Positions 17,810 to 25,192 of a DNA stretch of 44,418 bases are shown here, piece after piece. Both the position numbers and the translations under genes were made by a program. Under the pieces are notes generated by a model. That model did not search any database. It saw nothing but the letters and a program-made list of their open reading frames with translations, and had not been told where the DNA came from. Origin of the DNA: Mesorhizobium sp. LSJC280B00 (lineage in GTDB: Bacteria; Pseudomonadota; Alphaproteobacteria; Rhizobiales; Rhizobiaceae); the NCBI RefSeq assembly GCF_000502835.1, contig NZ_AYVL01000002.1, forward strand, positions 432,926-477,343, given 5' to 3'. How positions within the stretch are numbered: position 1 is the first letter of the stretch; each line of letters starts with the position of its first letter.

Positions 17810-18556
17810 TCAAACCGGCTGGGCGGTCGGCCGGAACAAGATCTCGTTGATATCGACGTCGTCGGGCTCGTTGATCGCGAAGGCGACCGTTCGGGCAAAC
17901 GTATCTGGCCCCACGGCGATCTTGCTCACGAAGTCCCTGGTCCCCTGCTGGATATCCTTCTCGCTGATATGCTCGAGCAACTCTGTGCTGACAGCGCCCG
18001 GCGAGATCACCGTGGTGCGGATATTGTAGGGTTTCACCTCTTTCCGCAGACCCTCGGATATCGCACGCACCGCGAACTTGGTGGCGCAATAGACCGCCGC
18101 ACCCGGGTCGACCACATGGCCGTATACGGATGAGACATTGATAATGTGCCCCGATCGCTGCTCCTTCATGTACGGAAGCGCGGCCGCGATGCCGTAAAGG
18201 ACGCCCTTGATGTTGACGTCGATCATCCGGTCCCATTCGTCGACCTTGAGCCGTTCGAGCGGGGCCAACGGCATGAGGCCCGCATTGTTGAGCATCACGT
18301 CGATGCGGCCGAATTCCCGGACCGCCGTGTTCACCAGGTTCTGGACCTGGCCGGCGTCGGTGACGTCCGTAGTAACGGCCTTGGCTTTGTGCCCAGCGGC
18401 GGTCAGTTCCTGGACAAGGGCGTCGATGCGGTGTGACCGGCGTGCACCCAGGACCACGGAAGCGCCTCGTGCGGCATGATGGCGTGCCGTCGCTTCACCG
18501 AGGCCACTGCTGGCACCGGTGATGACGACGACCTTGTTCTCGATTCCTTCGGACAT
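17810..18556 (-). CDS. Short-chain dehydrogenase/reductase
   Basis: 248-aa classical SDR. It has the NAD(P)-binding TGASSGLG (13-20), an Arg pair GARRSH after strand two that suggests NADP preference, NNAG (90-93), Ser143 (NVSSVYG) and the catalytic Tyr156/Lys160 (VYCATKF). The C-terminal part [20 protein letters not shown] is also typical. It lies downstream of the MFS transporter on the same strand. Its ATG at 18556 has tctaggagaatctc upstream and falls inside the transporter's open frame. It likely reduces or oxidises a small carbonyl/alcohol under control of the divergent LysR. Confidence 0.9.
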   Translation of the reverse strand: MSEGIENKVVVITGASSGLGEATARHHAARGASVVLGARRSHRIDALVQELTAAGHKAKAVTTDVTDAGQVQNLVNTAVREFGRIDVMLNNAGLMPLAPLERLKVDEWDRMIDVNIKGVLYGIAAALPYMKEQRSGHIINVSSVYGHVVDPGAAVYCATKFAVRAISEGLRKEVKPYNIRTTVISPGAVSTELLEHISEKDIQQGTRDFVSKIAVGPDTFARTVAFAINEPDDVDINEILFRPTAQPV

Positions 18557-19773
18557 GAGATTCTCCTAGACAAGAATTGAAAGAGTTCAGGTGCGGGGCC
18601 GGCCGAGGCGGCGAGCAAGGCCGAGCCCGTGAGCAGGACGGCGGCGAGAAGGAAGGCGCTCCACCAGCCGGCCACGTCGAACAGCAGGCCTCCTGCAATA
18701 GCGCCGCCTGCGATCGCGAACTGGATCAGGGCGACCTGGAGTCCGCCCCCGGCCTCCAGGTCTTCAGGGATGAGCGTGCTCATCCAGGTGTTCCACGCCA
18801 CCGGGATCGGGGTAGCGAACAGTCCCCAAAGAACCAGCAGGCCGGCCGTGGCGCGTGCAAACGGTCCAAAGGCAATCAGCAGTAGAGCGAAGACCGCGAG
18901 TGCACTCGGCAGCCCGATCAGCACGGCTGTGAGGTGCCGCCGGAGTATGAAGCCGACAATCGACAGTCCCGCCACGCCACCGAGGCCGACGCCCAATAGA
19001 GCCAGTGAGAGGGTGTTGACCTCAAGGCCCGTCACGTTTTCCAGAACCGGCCGCAGATAGATCGAGAGCGCGTTCTGCCCGATGAAAGCGAGCCCGGTCG
19101 CGCCCATGCCGATGGCGAATCTGCGATTCCGCAGCAGGCCGAACATGCTCGACACCGAGGCGATCTCTATCGGCGGCATCTTCGGGAGAACGGCCAACTG
19201 CCACACGAGCGCCGCAAGGCCGATGGGGACAGTGACGAAAAAGGTTCCCCGCCATCCGATCAGCGATCCGAGGAAGCTGCCGACGGGCGCGGCGATCACC
19301 AATGCGAAGGCAGTGCCACCCTGGAGCAAGGCAATGGCCTTAGGCAGGTCGGGTCCCGCGGCCAGGCGGGCCAGAATGGCCGTCGACAGTGACCAGAAAC
19401 CGCCGATCGCGATGCCGACCAGCGCCCGCCCGGCCAGGAAGACCAGGAAGTTGGGAGCAAGCGCCACCGCCAGGCTCAATGCGGCCAGCACTGCCGTATA
19501 GACCAGAACCACCGTCCGTCGATCGACGTTTCGCAACAGCGAGTTGCCGAAGAGGCTGGTAACCACGGCGAAGAATCCGGATACCGCGATTGCCTGGCCT
19601 GCCTGACCCTCGGAGACGGCCAGATCCTGAGCGATCGGGGTGAGCAGGCTCACCGGCAGGAACTCCAGTCCGACCAGAAGGAAGGTCAGAAGCGACAGGC
19701 AGACCACCGCAGACCATGGGGTCGTCCCGCTGTCAGCAGCAGTGGCCTCGTCCAGCACGAAATCGATGGTCAT
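18403..19773 (-). CDS. MFS transporter with C-terminal readthrough into the SDR gene
   Basis: 456-aa inner-membrane carrier of the drug/metabolite exporter type, with about 12 hydrophobic segments from residue 20 to 395. The A-motif-like region is [17 protein letters not shown]4 contains [20 protein letters not shown]. The membrane domain ends at about [18 protein letters not shown] (residue 406). The final 50 residues are Arg/Ser-rich, overlap the SDR coding sequence in another frame and look like a non-native tail. The usual family length is about 400, so the original stop was probably lost by substitution or indel. Start ATG 19773 has ggaga. Confidence 0.85.
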   Translation of the reverse strand: MTIDFVLDEATAADSGTTPWSAVVCLSLLTFLLVGLEFLPVSLLTPIAQDLAVSEGQAGQAIAVSGFFAVVTSLFGNSLLRNVDRRTVVLVYTAVLAALSLAVALAPNFLVFLAGRALVGIAIGGFWSLSTAILARLAAGPDLPKAIALLQGGTAFALVIAAPVGSFLGSLIGWRGTFFVTVPIGLAALVWQLAVLPKMPPIEIASVSSMFGLLRNRRFAIGMGATGLAFIGQNALSIYLRPVLENVTGLEVNTLSLALLGVGLGGVAGLSIVGFILRRHLTAVLIGLPSALAVFALLLIAFGPFARATAGLLVLWGLFATPIPVAWNTWMSTLIPEDLEAGGGLQVALIQFAIAGGAIAGGLLFDVAGWWSAFLLAAVLLTGSALLAASAGPAPELFQFLSRRISCPKESRTRSSSSPVPAVASVKRRHAIMPHEALPWSWVHAGHTASTPLSRN

Positions 19774-19804
19774 AAGGCAGTCTCCTGTCCGTTCCCGAGC
19801 TAAG

Positions 19805-19829
19805 TAGTCGGGCTGGCCAAATGCGACTA
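19805..19829. promoter_or_regulatory. Inverted repeat in the LysR/MFS divergent promoter
   Basis: tagtcg (19805-19810) and cgacta (19824-19829) form a 6-bp dyad with a 13-bp spacer in the 96-bp intergenic region. A tataat sequence follows at 19835-19840, reading toward the LysR gene. The dyad is a plausible binding site for LysR 2, placed to affect both promoters. Confidence 0.4.
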
Positions 19830-19869
19830 GCGGGTATAATTTTGATGTGGTTGTGAATGAGGCTCATCA

Positions 19870-20766
19870 ATGCCACGCGACGAGTTCGCCGAAATGCGCG
19901 CGTTCCTGGAGATCACCCGGACGCGGAGCTTCACCCGAGCAGCCGCCAAGCTCGGGGTCACTCCTTCGGCCCTTAGCCACACGATCAAGTCGCTGGAGTC
20001 GCGGCTTGGCGTCCGTCTTCTGTCTCGCACCACGCGCGACGTGGCCCCGACGGCGGCCGGTCAACGCCTCAAGGAAGGCATCGAACCACATTTCGAAGGC
20101 ATCGCGGCTGAGGTCAGCGCTCTCGGCGTCCTTCGCGACAGGCCGTCCGGCAACATTCGCCTGGTGTGCACCGACGATTCGGTCGACATTGTCTTCCGCG
20201 CCCGGCTGCCAAAGTTCCTGAGCGACTTCCCCGATATCAATGTCGAGCTGGTGGTCGACAACGCCTTCACCAACATCGTCGAGCGCCAGTTCGATGCCGG
20301 CGTGCGTCTGGGCGAGTCCATTGCCCGGGATATGGTAGCCGTGCGCATCGGAGCCGACGTGACCTACACTGTGGTCGGCTCACCCCATTACTTCGCCCAC
20401 CGGACACCGCCGGAGACGCCGCAGGAACTGACCGACCATAACTGCATCAACTACCGGCTGCCGACGTCAGGATCGGTCTATGCCTGGGAATTGCGGGAAG
20501 GAGCGCGCGAGTTCAGTGCTCGGGTCGAGGGGCAACTGACGCTTAACAACATGGGGCCGGCGATCCAGGCCGCGCTTGACGGAGTGGGCTTGGCCTATCT
20601 ACCGCGTGAACTCGTCCTTCCACACATTGAGAGTGGCCTTCTTCAGGAAGTCCTGACCAAATGGTGCCCGACGTTCCAGGGCTACCACCTGTACTATCCA
20701 AGCCGACGCCATCCCTCTCCGGCGTTTTCCGCCTTTGTCGACGCGTTCCGTATCAGGGGCAAGTAA
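19870..20766 (+). CDS. LysR family transcriptional regulator 2
   Basis: 298-aa LysR regulator. The HTH is at about residues 8-65 (MRAFLEITRTRSFTRAAAKL, then SALSHTIKSLESRLGVRLL) and the effector domain runs from about 92 (GNIRLVCTDDSVDIVFRARL) to the end (HLYYPSRRHPSPAFSAFV). It is divergent from the MFS-SDR pair, which it presumably controls. It shares the whole-length pattern of LysR 1 (6566-7459), including a CINYRLPTSGSVYAWE / CINLRLPTYGGLYAWE segment in the ligand-binding domain. The two regulators are therefore likely paralogs with related effectors. Confidence 0.92.
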   Translation: MPRDEFAEMRAFLEITRTRSFTRAAAKLGVTPSALSHTIKSLESRLGVRLLSRTTRDVAPTAAGQRLKEGIEPHFEGIAAEVSALGVLRDRPSGNIRLVCTDDSVDIVFRARLPKFLSDFPDINVELVVDNAFTNIVERQFDAGVRLGESIARDMVAVRIGADVTYTVVGSPHYFAHRTPPETPQELTDHNCINYRLPTSGSVYAWELREGAREFSARVEGQLTLNNMGPAIQAALDGVGLAYLPRELVLPHIESGLLQEVLTKWCPTFQGYHLYYPSRRHPSPAFSAFVDAFRIRGK

Positions 20767-20879
20767 CAGCGTTTCGACGGCAAACGGCAGCTCGTATCCC
20801 ACAAACGATCGTGAGACAGCTTGGATGACGAAGCGCAGTTGGAGGCAAAGCCGAGACAACTGTATCGAGATGTGTTCCA

Positions 20880-21061
20880 CCCGGAAATGGTGGAGCCGGC
20901 CCGGGGACGGGGCCGGCTCCTTAAACCCGGTCGTTGGGGACGGGGAGGGTGGGGACTCGACCGGGTTTCTCCTAAAGCGCGAAGTCATGCGACGCACTTA
21001 ACCTCTGTTTTATGCATGTCGTTATCCCAAAACCGCTACGCACTTTTGGGCGACATGCCTT
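20880..21061. repeat. Composite of three hairpins, including dispersed repeat copy B
   Basis: The 302-bp gap after LysR 2 is mostly palindromes. The shared motif is at 20880-20899. Hairpin 1 is ggagccggcc (20892-20901) with ggccggctcc (20911-20920). Hairpin 2 is aaacccggtcg (20923-20933) with cgaccgggttt (20958-20968). The third part is copy B of the double-hairpin repeat in the opposite orientation to copy A: gcatgtcg/cgacatgc (21013-21020, 21051-21058), with inner cccaaaa/ttttggg. The array ends 8 bp from the 3' end of the protease gene, so it may protect or terminate both converging transcripts. No gene seen in 20767-21068. Confidence 0.75.
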
Positions 21062-21068
21062 GGCGTCC

Positions 21069-21677
21069 TCAGCGGACGCTGGCGACCGCGTCGGAGCGGC
21101 CGTCGTTGATCGTCACCCAGGCGCCGGAATTCCGCTCGGACTGGCGCTTCAAGTAGGTGTAGCCGGTATTGGTCCAGGACAGCACCTTGGGCTGGAGATT
21201 GTCGAGGATGAACTCGCCAAGGCTGGTGCGCACGGTCAGCACCGCATGGCCGTCGCCATTGCGCTGGCGCACCACCGTCATCAGCAGATCGCCGGCCGGC
21301 ACGCCGATGCTCATCAGCTCGCGGCGCTTTTCCAGCGCATAGTCCTCGCAGTCGCCGAAGCCGCTATTGGGAAAGGACCAGACTTCCTCCTTGCCCCACA
21401 TTTCCATGTCGGTGCGCGGCGCGACCCTGCTGTTGACCGAATTGTTGACCTTGACGATCGTTGCCCACAGCTTGCGGGTCAGCTCGACGGGTGCCCGGCC
21501 AGGCGTCCTCTGATTGCATTCCTGCGGAAGCTGCTGGCACAATTCGTAGTGTCCGACCGGCTGCGTGGTGCGGCCGCCGGTGTGCATGAAGGCCGGCTCC
21601 GCCGCGTTTACAGTCCCCCAACCGAAAAGCTGCATCGCTATTGCCGCCAGCAACAGCTTGCCCCTCATCCTGTTCAT
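21069..21677 (-). CDS. Transglutaminase-like cysteine protease (BTLCP/DUF920 family)
   Basis: 202-aa exported protein. The signal peptide is about residues 1-26 (MNRMRGKLLLAAIAMQLFGW..NAAEP). The catalytic triad of the LapG-like BTLCP family is readable: Cys110 (GFGDCEDYALEKRREL), His144 (GDGHAVLTVRT) and Asp159 (FILDNLQP). Family members are periplasmic; LapG of Pseudomonas cleaves an adhesin under control of the c-di-GMP receptor LapD, but many rhizobial members have no known target. It is the last of three minus-strand genes (PAS, PilZ, protease), although a 254-bp AT-richer gap separates it from PilZ and probably holds its own promoter. Confidence 0.88.
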   Translation of the reverse strand: MNRMRGKLLLAAIAMQLFGWGTVNAAEPAFMHTGGRTTQPVGHYELCQQLPQECNQRTPGRAPVELTRKLWATIVKVNNSVNSRVAPRTDMEMWGKEEVWSFPNSGFGDCEDYALEKRRELMSIGVPAGDLLMTVVRQRNGDGHAVLTVRTSLGEFILDNLQPKVLSWTNTGYTYLKRQSERNSGAWVTINDGRSDAVASVR

Positions 21678-21869
21678 TATTCAGTCTCCCCGTTTGAGGA
21701 GACAATGACACGGCTGGATTTATTTGACGCAAAAGCGCGAAGTAGACATTAAGTAAAACGCCAATAGAATAAACATAAAATTTGACGCAATTGAATATAG
21801 AATTGTTTAAGGATTCCAGCCGGGCATGTTCCCATGCTTCGTCGCACCGTTCGAACAGCTAGGATGGCG

Positions 21870-21894
21870 GGACAGAGGGGGCGCGAAGGATCGC
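21870..21894. repeat. Dispersed intergenic repeat, terminal block only (copy 3)
   Basis: ggacagagggg followed by gcgcgaaggatcgc matches the terminal block of the repeats at 124-149 and 15962-15987. The hairpin blocks are absent. As in the other copies, it precedes the 3' end of a minus-strand gene (PilZ, ending at 21932) in the same orientation. Confidence 0.75.
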
Positions 21895-21931
21895 CAGCCT
21901 CTCTCTTCCCGATAGTGCTAACGCTTCCGCG

Positions 21932-22558
21932 TCAGCCGCGCGATGAGCTGAATTCGGTATCGAGCGTTTCCGGCCGCTGGATGACGGCGAACTCGATGGC
22001 GACGCCATCTTCGAAATGGCGCACTACCTGGCCGCGCATGGTGCCCAGCGTCACCTGGACGCCGATGGCCGGCTTGACGTCGATCTCGATCGCCGCGCCC
22101 GACAGCGACAGGTCGATGATGCGGCACTGGTACTGGCGTCCGTCGGCAAGCTGCAGCACGCTCGTCGGGTTGCGCGGTGCGACGCGTTCATGGCGGCGGT
22201 CTTCCGGCAGGTCGAGCTCGTGCTTGTTGGCAAGCCAGGTCAGTTGCGCGGCGAGCTTGTCCCTCTTGCGGTCCGACGCGATGACGGTCATCGCAAAGCC
22301 ATCCTGCAAAGTGCGGGTGATGACGCCTTCGATGCGGCCGATGTGATCGATATAGGCAATGACCTTTTCGCCCGCCAGGCCGGCGCGCTCGGTGCGCAGC
22401 GCGACGTTGCCGGGCGACATGTCGACCACCTGGCAGGGATGTTCGGTGCGGTCTTCCAGCATGAAGCGTCCGTAAATTTTCACGCGGACGCGCTGAAAGT
22501 TGCGCCTTTCAGCTTGGGACGGCGCATGGTCGACCGCCGCTGACCTCATCACTGCCAT
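21932..22558 (-). CDS. Double PilZ-domain protein
   Basis: 208-aa soluble protein with two PilZ domains. Domain 1 has the RxxxR loop RNFQR (19-23) and a DMSPGN (46-51) in which the last Gly of the DxSxxG motif is Asn. Domain 2 has RRHER (121-125) and a canonical DLSLSG (149-154). The family binds cyclic di-GMP through these two motifs, so domain 2 should bind and domain 1 may bind weakly. It lies 108 bp downstream of a PAS-domain gene on the same strand and upstream of the BTLCP protease. The target output is unknown; motility or polysaccharide control is typical. Confidence 0.88.
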   Translation of the reverse strand: MAVMRSAAVDHAPSQAERRNFQRVRVKIYGRFMLEDRTEHPCQVVDMSPGNVALRTERAGLAGEKVIAYIDHIGRIEGVITRTLQDGFAMTVIASDRKRDKLAAQLTWLANKHELDLPEDRRHERVAPRNPTSVLQLADGRQYQCRIIDLSLSGAAIEIDVKPAIGVQVTLGTMRGQVVRHFEDGVAIEFAVIQRPETLDTEFSSSRG

Positions 22559-22666
22559 ACCCCGTTCGGCATTCCGCGCATGGATGCGGGGAATTTCAGC
22601 GGAAAACTACAACAAAGCAGGTTAACAAAGGGGAAAGCCCGGCGCTGTTGCTTTAAGCTTTGGGCA

Positions 22667-23305
22667 TCATTCCTCGCGTCCGCCGTCGAAGACGACCAGG
22701 TGACGGATGCGGCGGGCCTGGCCGAGCGCCGAAATCGTCTCGGGCGGGTCGAATTCCGACGGGGCGAGCGAGGGAACCTCGATCGCCGGACGGTTCCCCG
22801 GGAACATCGGCTCCTTGTCGGGATCGACGACGCGGATCGAATCGATCAAGGCGTCGAGAACCGGGTCGGCGCCCAGCCAGAAGGGCTTTTCGACGGCGCT
22901 TATCACCCCGAGGCAGCGCGGGCTCTCGACACCGCCGTCGAGCGGCAGCGCGAGCAGCTCGAACCTGTTGGAACGGCCGCTGCGGCTGAAACCCTCGTAG
23001 GTGATGAGCACCACCGATTTCAGGTCGAAGACGCCATCGGTCAGCTTCGAGATCAGCCGCTGATCCTTCTCGCGCCACAGCGAAGGGAATGAAAACCCCT
23101 TGAGTTCGCGGCCATAGACCGCGCAGAGCCTGGTGCCGGCGAGCCGGAACACCGCTTCGCCGCGCGTGTCCTTTTCCAGGATGAACGTGTCGGCCAGCAG
23201 CGACTTGATGTCGGCCGGCTCGACTTCCGAGCGCTTCGGGGCAGGGCGTCCGTCACGCAACCGGTTCCAATAATGGAACAGCGTGATCGATCCGGTCTGG
23301 TTCAT
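22667..23305 (-). CDS. PAS-domain (PAS_5/DUF1457-like) protein
   Basis: 212-aa cytoplasmic protein. The opening SITLFHYWNRLRDGRPAPKR and the following DIKSLLADTFILEKD, FRLAGTRLCAVYGRELKG and ESPRCLGVISAVEKPFWLG fit the PAS_5 family of alphaproteobacterial single-domain sensors. No kinase, cyclase or HTH output is present, so it presumably acts through a partner. The adjacency to a PilZ protein on the same strand is a recurring arrangement in Rhizobiales. Start ATG 23305; its 5' region faces the rhomboid gene across 393 bp. Confidence 0.82.
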   Translation of the reverse strand: MNQTGSITLFHYWNRLRDGRPAPKRSEVEPADIKSLLADTFILEKDTRGEAVFRLAGTRLCAVYGRELKGFSFPSLWREKDQRLISKLTDGVFDLKSVVLITYEGFSRSGRSNRFELLALPLDGGVESPRCLGVISAVEKPFWLGADPVLDALIDSIRVVDPDKEPMFPGNRPAIEVPSLAPSEFDPPETISALGQARRIRHLVVFDGGREE

Positions 23306-23419
23306 GCTAATGCTGCTCCGCGCATTCTGTCTTCTGATGTCCCATCGGTGAACAGAAGGGCGCCCTCCGAAGACCTACATGCGTTGCGGAGCAGGATGCG
23401 TGCCAGCATCGTTAATACT

Positions 23420-23608
23420 TGTTCACGGGTCGGGGCGGTTAAGGTTAACAACTGGTTTACGTTGCGCGCCAGCGAGGCCTGTGGCACACCAAAACCACTC
23501 CAGAAGCGGTCGTTTTGCGACGATCGGCAGCACTTCAGTCAAGAGTTCAGGGGGAGCAAGGGGGCTCGACCAGCCGTTCAAGGGAAACCTTGGACGGCTT
23601 CTTTTTTT
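23420..23608 (+). ncRNA. Candidate small RNA ending at an orphan intrinsic terminator
   Basis: The 393-bp gap 23306-23698 contains no convincing ORF on the plus strand, yet a textbook rho-independent terminator lies at 23572-23608. The nearest upstream plus-strand gene is LysR 2, nearly 2.8 kb away with three opposite-strand genes in between, so the terminator has no obvious mRNA client. The transcript would carry a purine-rich stretch (agttcagggggagcaaggggg, 23553-23573 region) just before the terminator. The 5' end is a guess based on a cttgttc box near 23418-23425; only the 3' end is well supported. Confidence 0.35.
23572..23608 (+). terminator. Rho-independent terminator
   Basis: agccgttcaagg (23572-23583) pairs with ccttggacggct (23588-23599), one G-U pair, closed by a GAAA tetraloop and followed by tcttttttt. 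Orientation is plus strand. The minus strand has no matching T-run on the other side, so it is unidirectional. Confidence 0.88.
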
Positions 23609-23642
23609 GATTCGGGGCTGCTGATTCGCCGTTTGTGATTCG
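23608..23642 (+). promoter_or_regulatory. Three TGATTCG direct repeats with 14-bp period
   Basis: tgattcg begins at 23608, 23622 and 23636, separated each time by 7 unrelated bases. The array lies 57-91 bp upstream of the rhomboid start. Regular direct repeats in a promoter region suggest cooperative binding of a transcription factor. Confidence 0.45.
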
Positions 23643-23698
23643 GTTGGCCGTGATCTACATGCTCGCCAAGTCCAATCCAGCGACTGAGTGCAAGCCAT

Positions 23699-24469
23699 AT
23701 GAGCGACCCAGAAAGCCCACCGGAGATCGAGCAGGGCGAGAGCGGGCCTGCCGCCCGCGAACCGGAGCAGCGCCGCGAGCCGGTGTTCAACCTGCCGCCC
23801 GTGGTGCTGGCGGTGATCGGCATCTGTGTCGCGGTCCATCTGATCCGGGTCTATTGGCTGACCGACGACCAGGACTTCGAACTGCTTGTCCGGGCCGCCT
23901 TTGTCCCGATCCGCTATTCCGGCCGCTTCGATCTGGATTTCTTCGCGTTTTCGAGCCCTTTTACCTATGCCTTCCTGCATGGCGGCTTTGCCCATCTTGC
24001 CATCAACATGGTGTGGCTCGCGGCCTTCGGCTCACCGTTGGCCAACCGCTTCGGCGCGCTGCGCTTCAGCCTGTTCTTCGCCGCGACCGGACTGGCGGCG
24101 GTGGCGCTGTTCTGGGCCATGCACCCGCTTGGCGAGGCGCCGCTGGTCGGCGCCTCCGGCGCGATTTCCGGCATGATGGGCGCGGCGGCACGCTACGGCT
24201 TCCGCATCGACCGATCGTCGGGCAAGGCCGCCTTCGCCGGCCAGCCTTTGCCGATGGCGGCGGTGCTGCGCTCGCGCGGCGTCGTCACCTTTCTCGCCAT
24301 GTGGATGGTGATCAACCTGGCGACCGGCCTCTTCGGCCTGGCGCCTGGCATTGACGGCCAGATCGCCTGGGAAGCCCATATTGGCGGTTTTCTTGCCGGC
24401 TTCTTCGGCCTGCGGTTTTTTGATCGGCGAGAGCAGGTGCCCCGGCAGGCGGACGAGCCGGAGACCTGA
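23699..24469 (+). CDS. Rhomboid family intramembrane serine protease
   Basis: 256-aa inner-membrane protease. After a 28-residue charged cytoplasmic N-terminus there are about six membrane segments (32-52, 85-108, 122-142, 150-168, 194-216, 225-241). The signature HGGFAHLAINMVWL (His94, His99, Asn103) precedes the nucleophile GASGAISGMMG with Ser153. The catalytic His227 is in AHIGGFLAGFFGLRFF. Ser/His dyad and the upstream Asn are all present, so it should be active. The substrate is unknown. Three phased TGATTCG repeats lie in its upstream region. Confidence 0.92.
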   Translation: MSDPESPPEIEQGESGPAAREPEQRREPVFNLPPVVLAVIGICVAVHLIRVYWLTDDQDFELLVRAAFVPIRYSGRFDLDFFAFSSPFTYAFLHGGFAHLAINMVWLAAFGSPLANRFGALRFSLFFAATGLAAVALFWAMHPLGEAPLVGASGAISGMMGAAARYGFRIDRSSGKAAFAGQPLPMAAVLRSRGVVTFLAMWMVINLATGLFGLAPGIDGQIAWEAHIGGFLAGFFGLRFFDRREQVPRQADEPET

Positions 24470-24569
24470 GACCGCCGCACTTGAAATGCAACCGATCGCG
24501 GCGCACCATGTTCATCCCAGGGAAAGCCGGCCAGGGCAGGAGCCGGCAGGAAATGCAGAGGAGGACGCC

Positions 24570-25001
24570 ATGACTGTTAAGGCAATTCTCGAGGCAAAAG
24601 GCCACGACGTGGTGACGCTCGGGCCGAACGAAAAGCTCAGCGAAGCCATCCGCATGCTTTCCGAACACAGGATCGGCGCGCTGGTCATCACCAACGGCGA
24701 TCACAAGATCGTCGGCATTCTTTCCGAGCGCGATGTGGTGCGGGTTCTCGCCAAGGAGGGGGCGGCGGCGCTCGACCTTGCCGTCCGCTCGGCGATGACG
24801 CCCAAGGTGAAGATCTGCAATGAGAACCACACCGTCAACGAGGTCATGGAGATCATGACCAAGGGCCGCTTCCGCCATCTGCCGGTGGAAAAGAACGGGC
24901 TGCTCGACGGCATCGTGTCGATCGGCGACGTGGTCAAGCGCCGCATCGAGGATGTCGAGCGCGAGGCCGAGGAGATCAGGGCCTACATCGCCACGGCATA
25001 G
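24570..25001 (+). CDS. CBS-domain pair protein
   Basis: 143-aa protein made almost wholly of two CBS motifs forming one Bateman module: CBS1 about residues 8-60 (VTLGPNEKLSEAIRMLSEHR, IVGILSERDVVRVL) and CBS2 about 75-130 (VKICNENHTVNEVMEIMTKG, LPVEKNGLLDGIVSIGDVVK). Stand-alone CBS pairs bind adenosine nucleotides or related ligands and modulate partner proteins. The partner is not evident here. ATG 24570 follows gaggagg at 24559-24564; the upstream open frame is non-coding. A GC hairpin with a T-run follows the stop. Confidence 0.9.
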   Translation: MTVKAILEAKGHDVVTLGPNEKLSEAIRMLSEHRIGALVITNGDHKIVGILSERDVVRVLAKEGAAALDLAVRSAMTPKVKICNENHTVNEVMEIMTKGRFRHLPVEKNGLLDGIVSIGDVVKRRIEDVEREAEEIRAYIATA

Positions 25002-25009
25002 GTGACGGC

Positions 25010-25038
25010 GGCCGGGTTGCCGGCCATTGAACTTTTTT
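25010..25038 (+). terminator. Probable terminator of the CBS gene
   Basis: ggccgg (25010-25015) and ccggcc (25020-25025) form a 6-bp GC stem with a gttg loop, followed after 7 bases by six T residues (25033-25038). The stem is short and the T-run is displaced, so it is weaker than the two other terminators in the window. Confidence 0.45.
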
Positions 25039-25149
25039 CAAGCCGCTATAGCAGTCCATCGCGGCAGGTACGGGCCTGTGCCGCGTCGGCGCCTGCGGCT
25101 TTGCGCTTGTCTCTTTTGGCGGTTTGCACTAGCGAAGTTGCACATCAAA

Positions 25150-25167
25150 ATATGCGTTCTCGCATAT
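25150..25167. promoter_or_regulatory. Inverted repeat upstream of gatB
   Basis: atatgcg (25150-25156) and cgcatat (25161-25167) form a 7-bp dyad with a ttct spacer, 26 bp before the preferred gatB start. The hexamer ttgcac occurs twice just upstream, separated by 8 bases. It may be an operator or a leader stem; no function can be assigned. Confidence 0.35.
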
Positions 25168-25192
25168 CCGCAATTTCAATATGCAGGCCCTT

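Noticed and set aside
20767..21068. tRNA or attachment site in the hairpin-rich gap
   Set aside because: No cloverleaf with a T-loop consensus or CCA end was found, and no integrase gene is nearby; the structure is explained by repeat palindromes.
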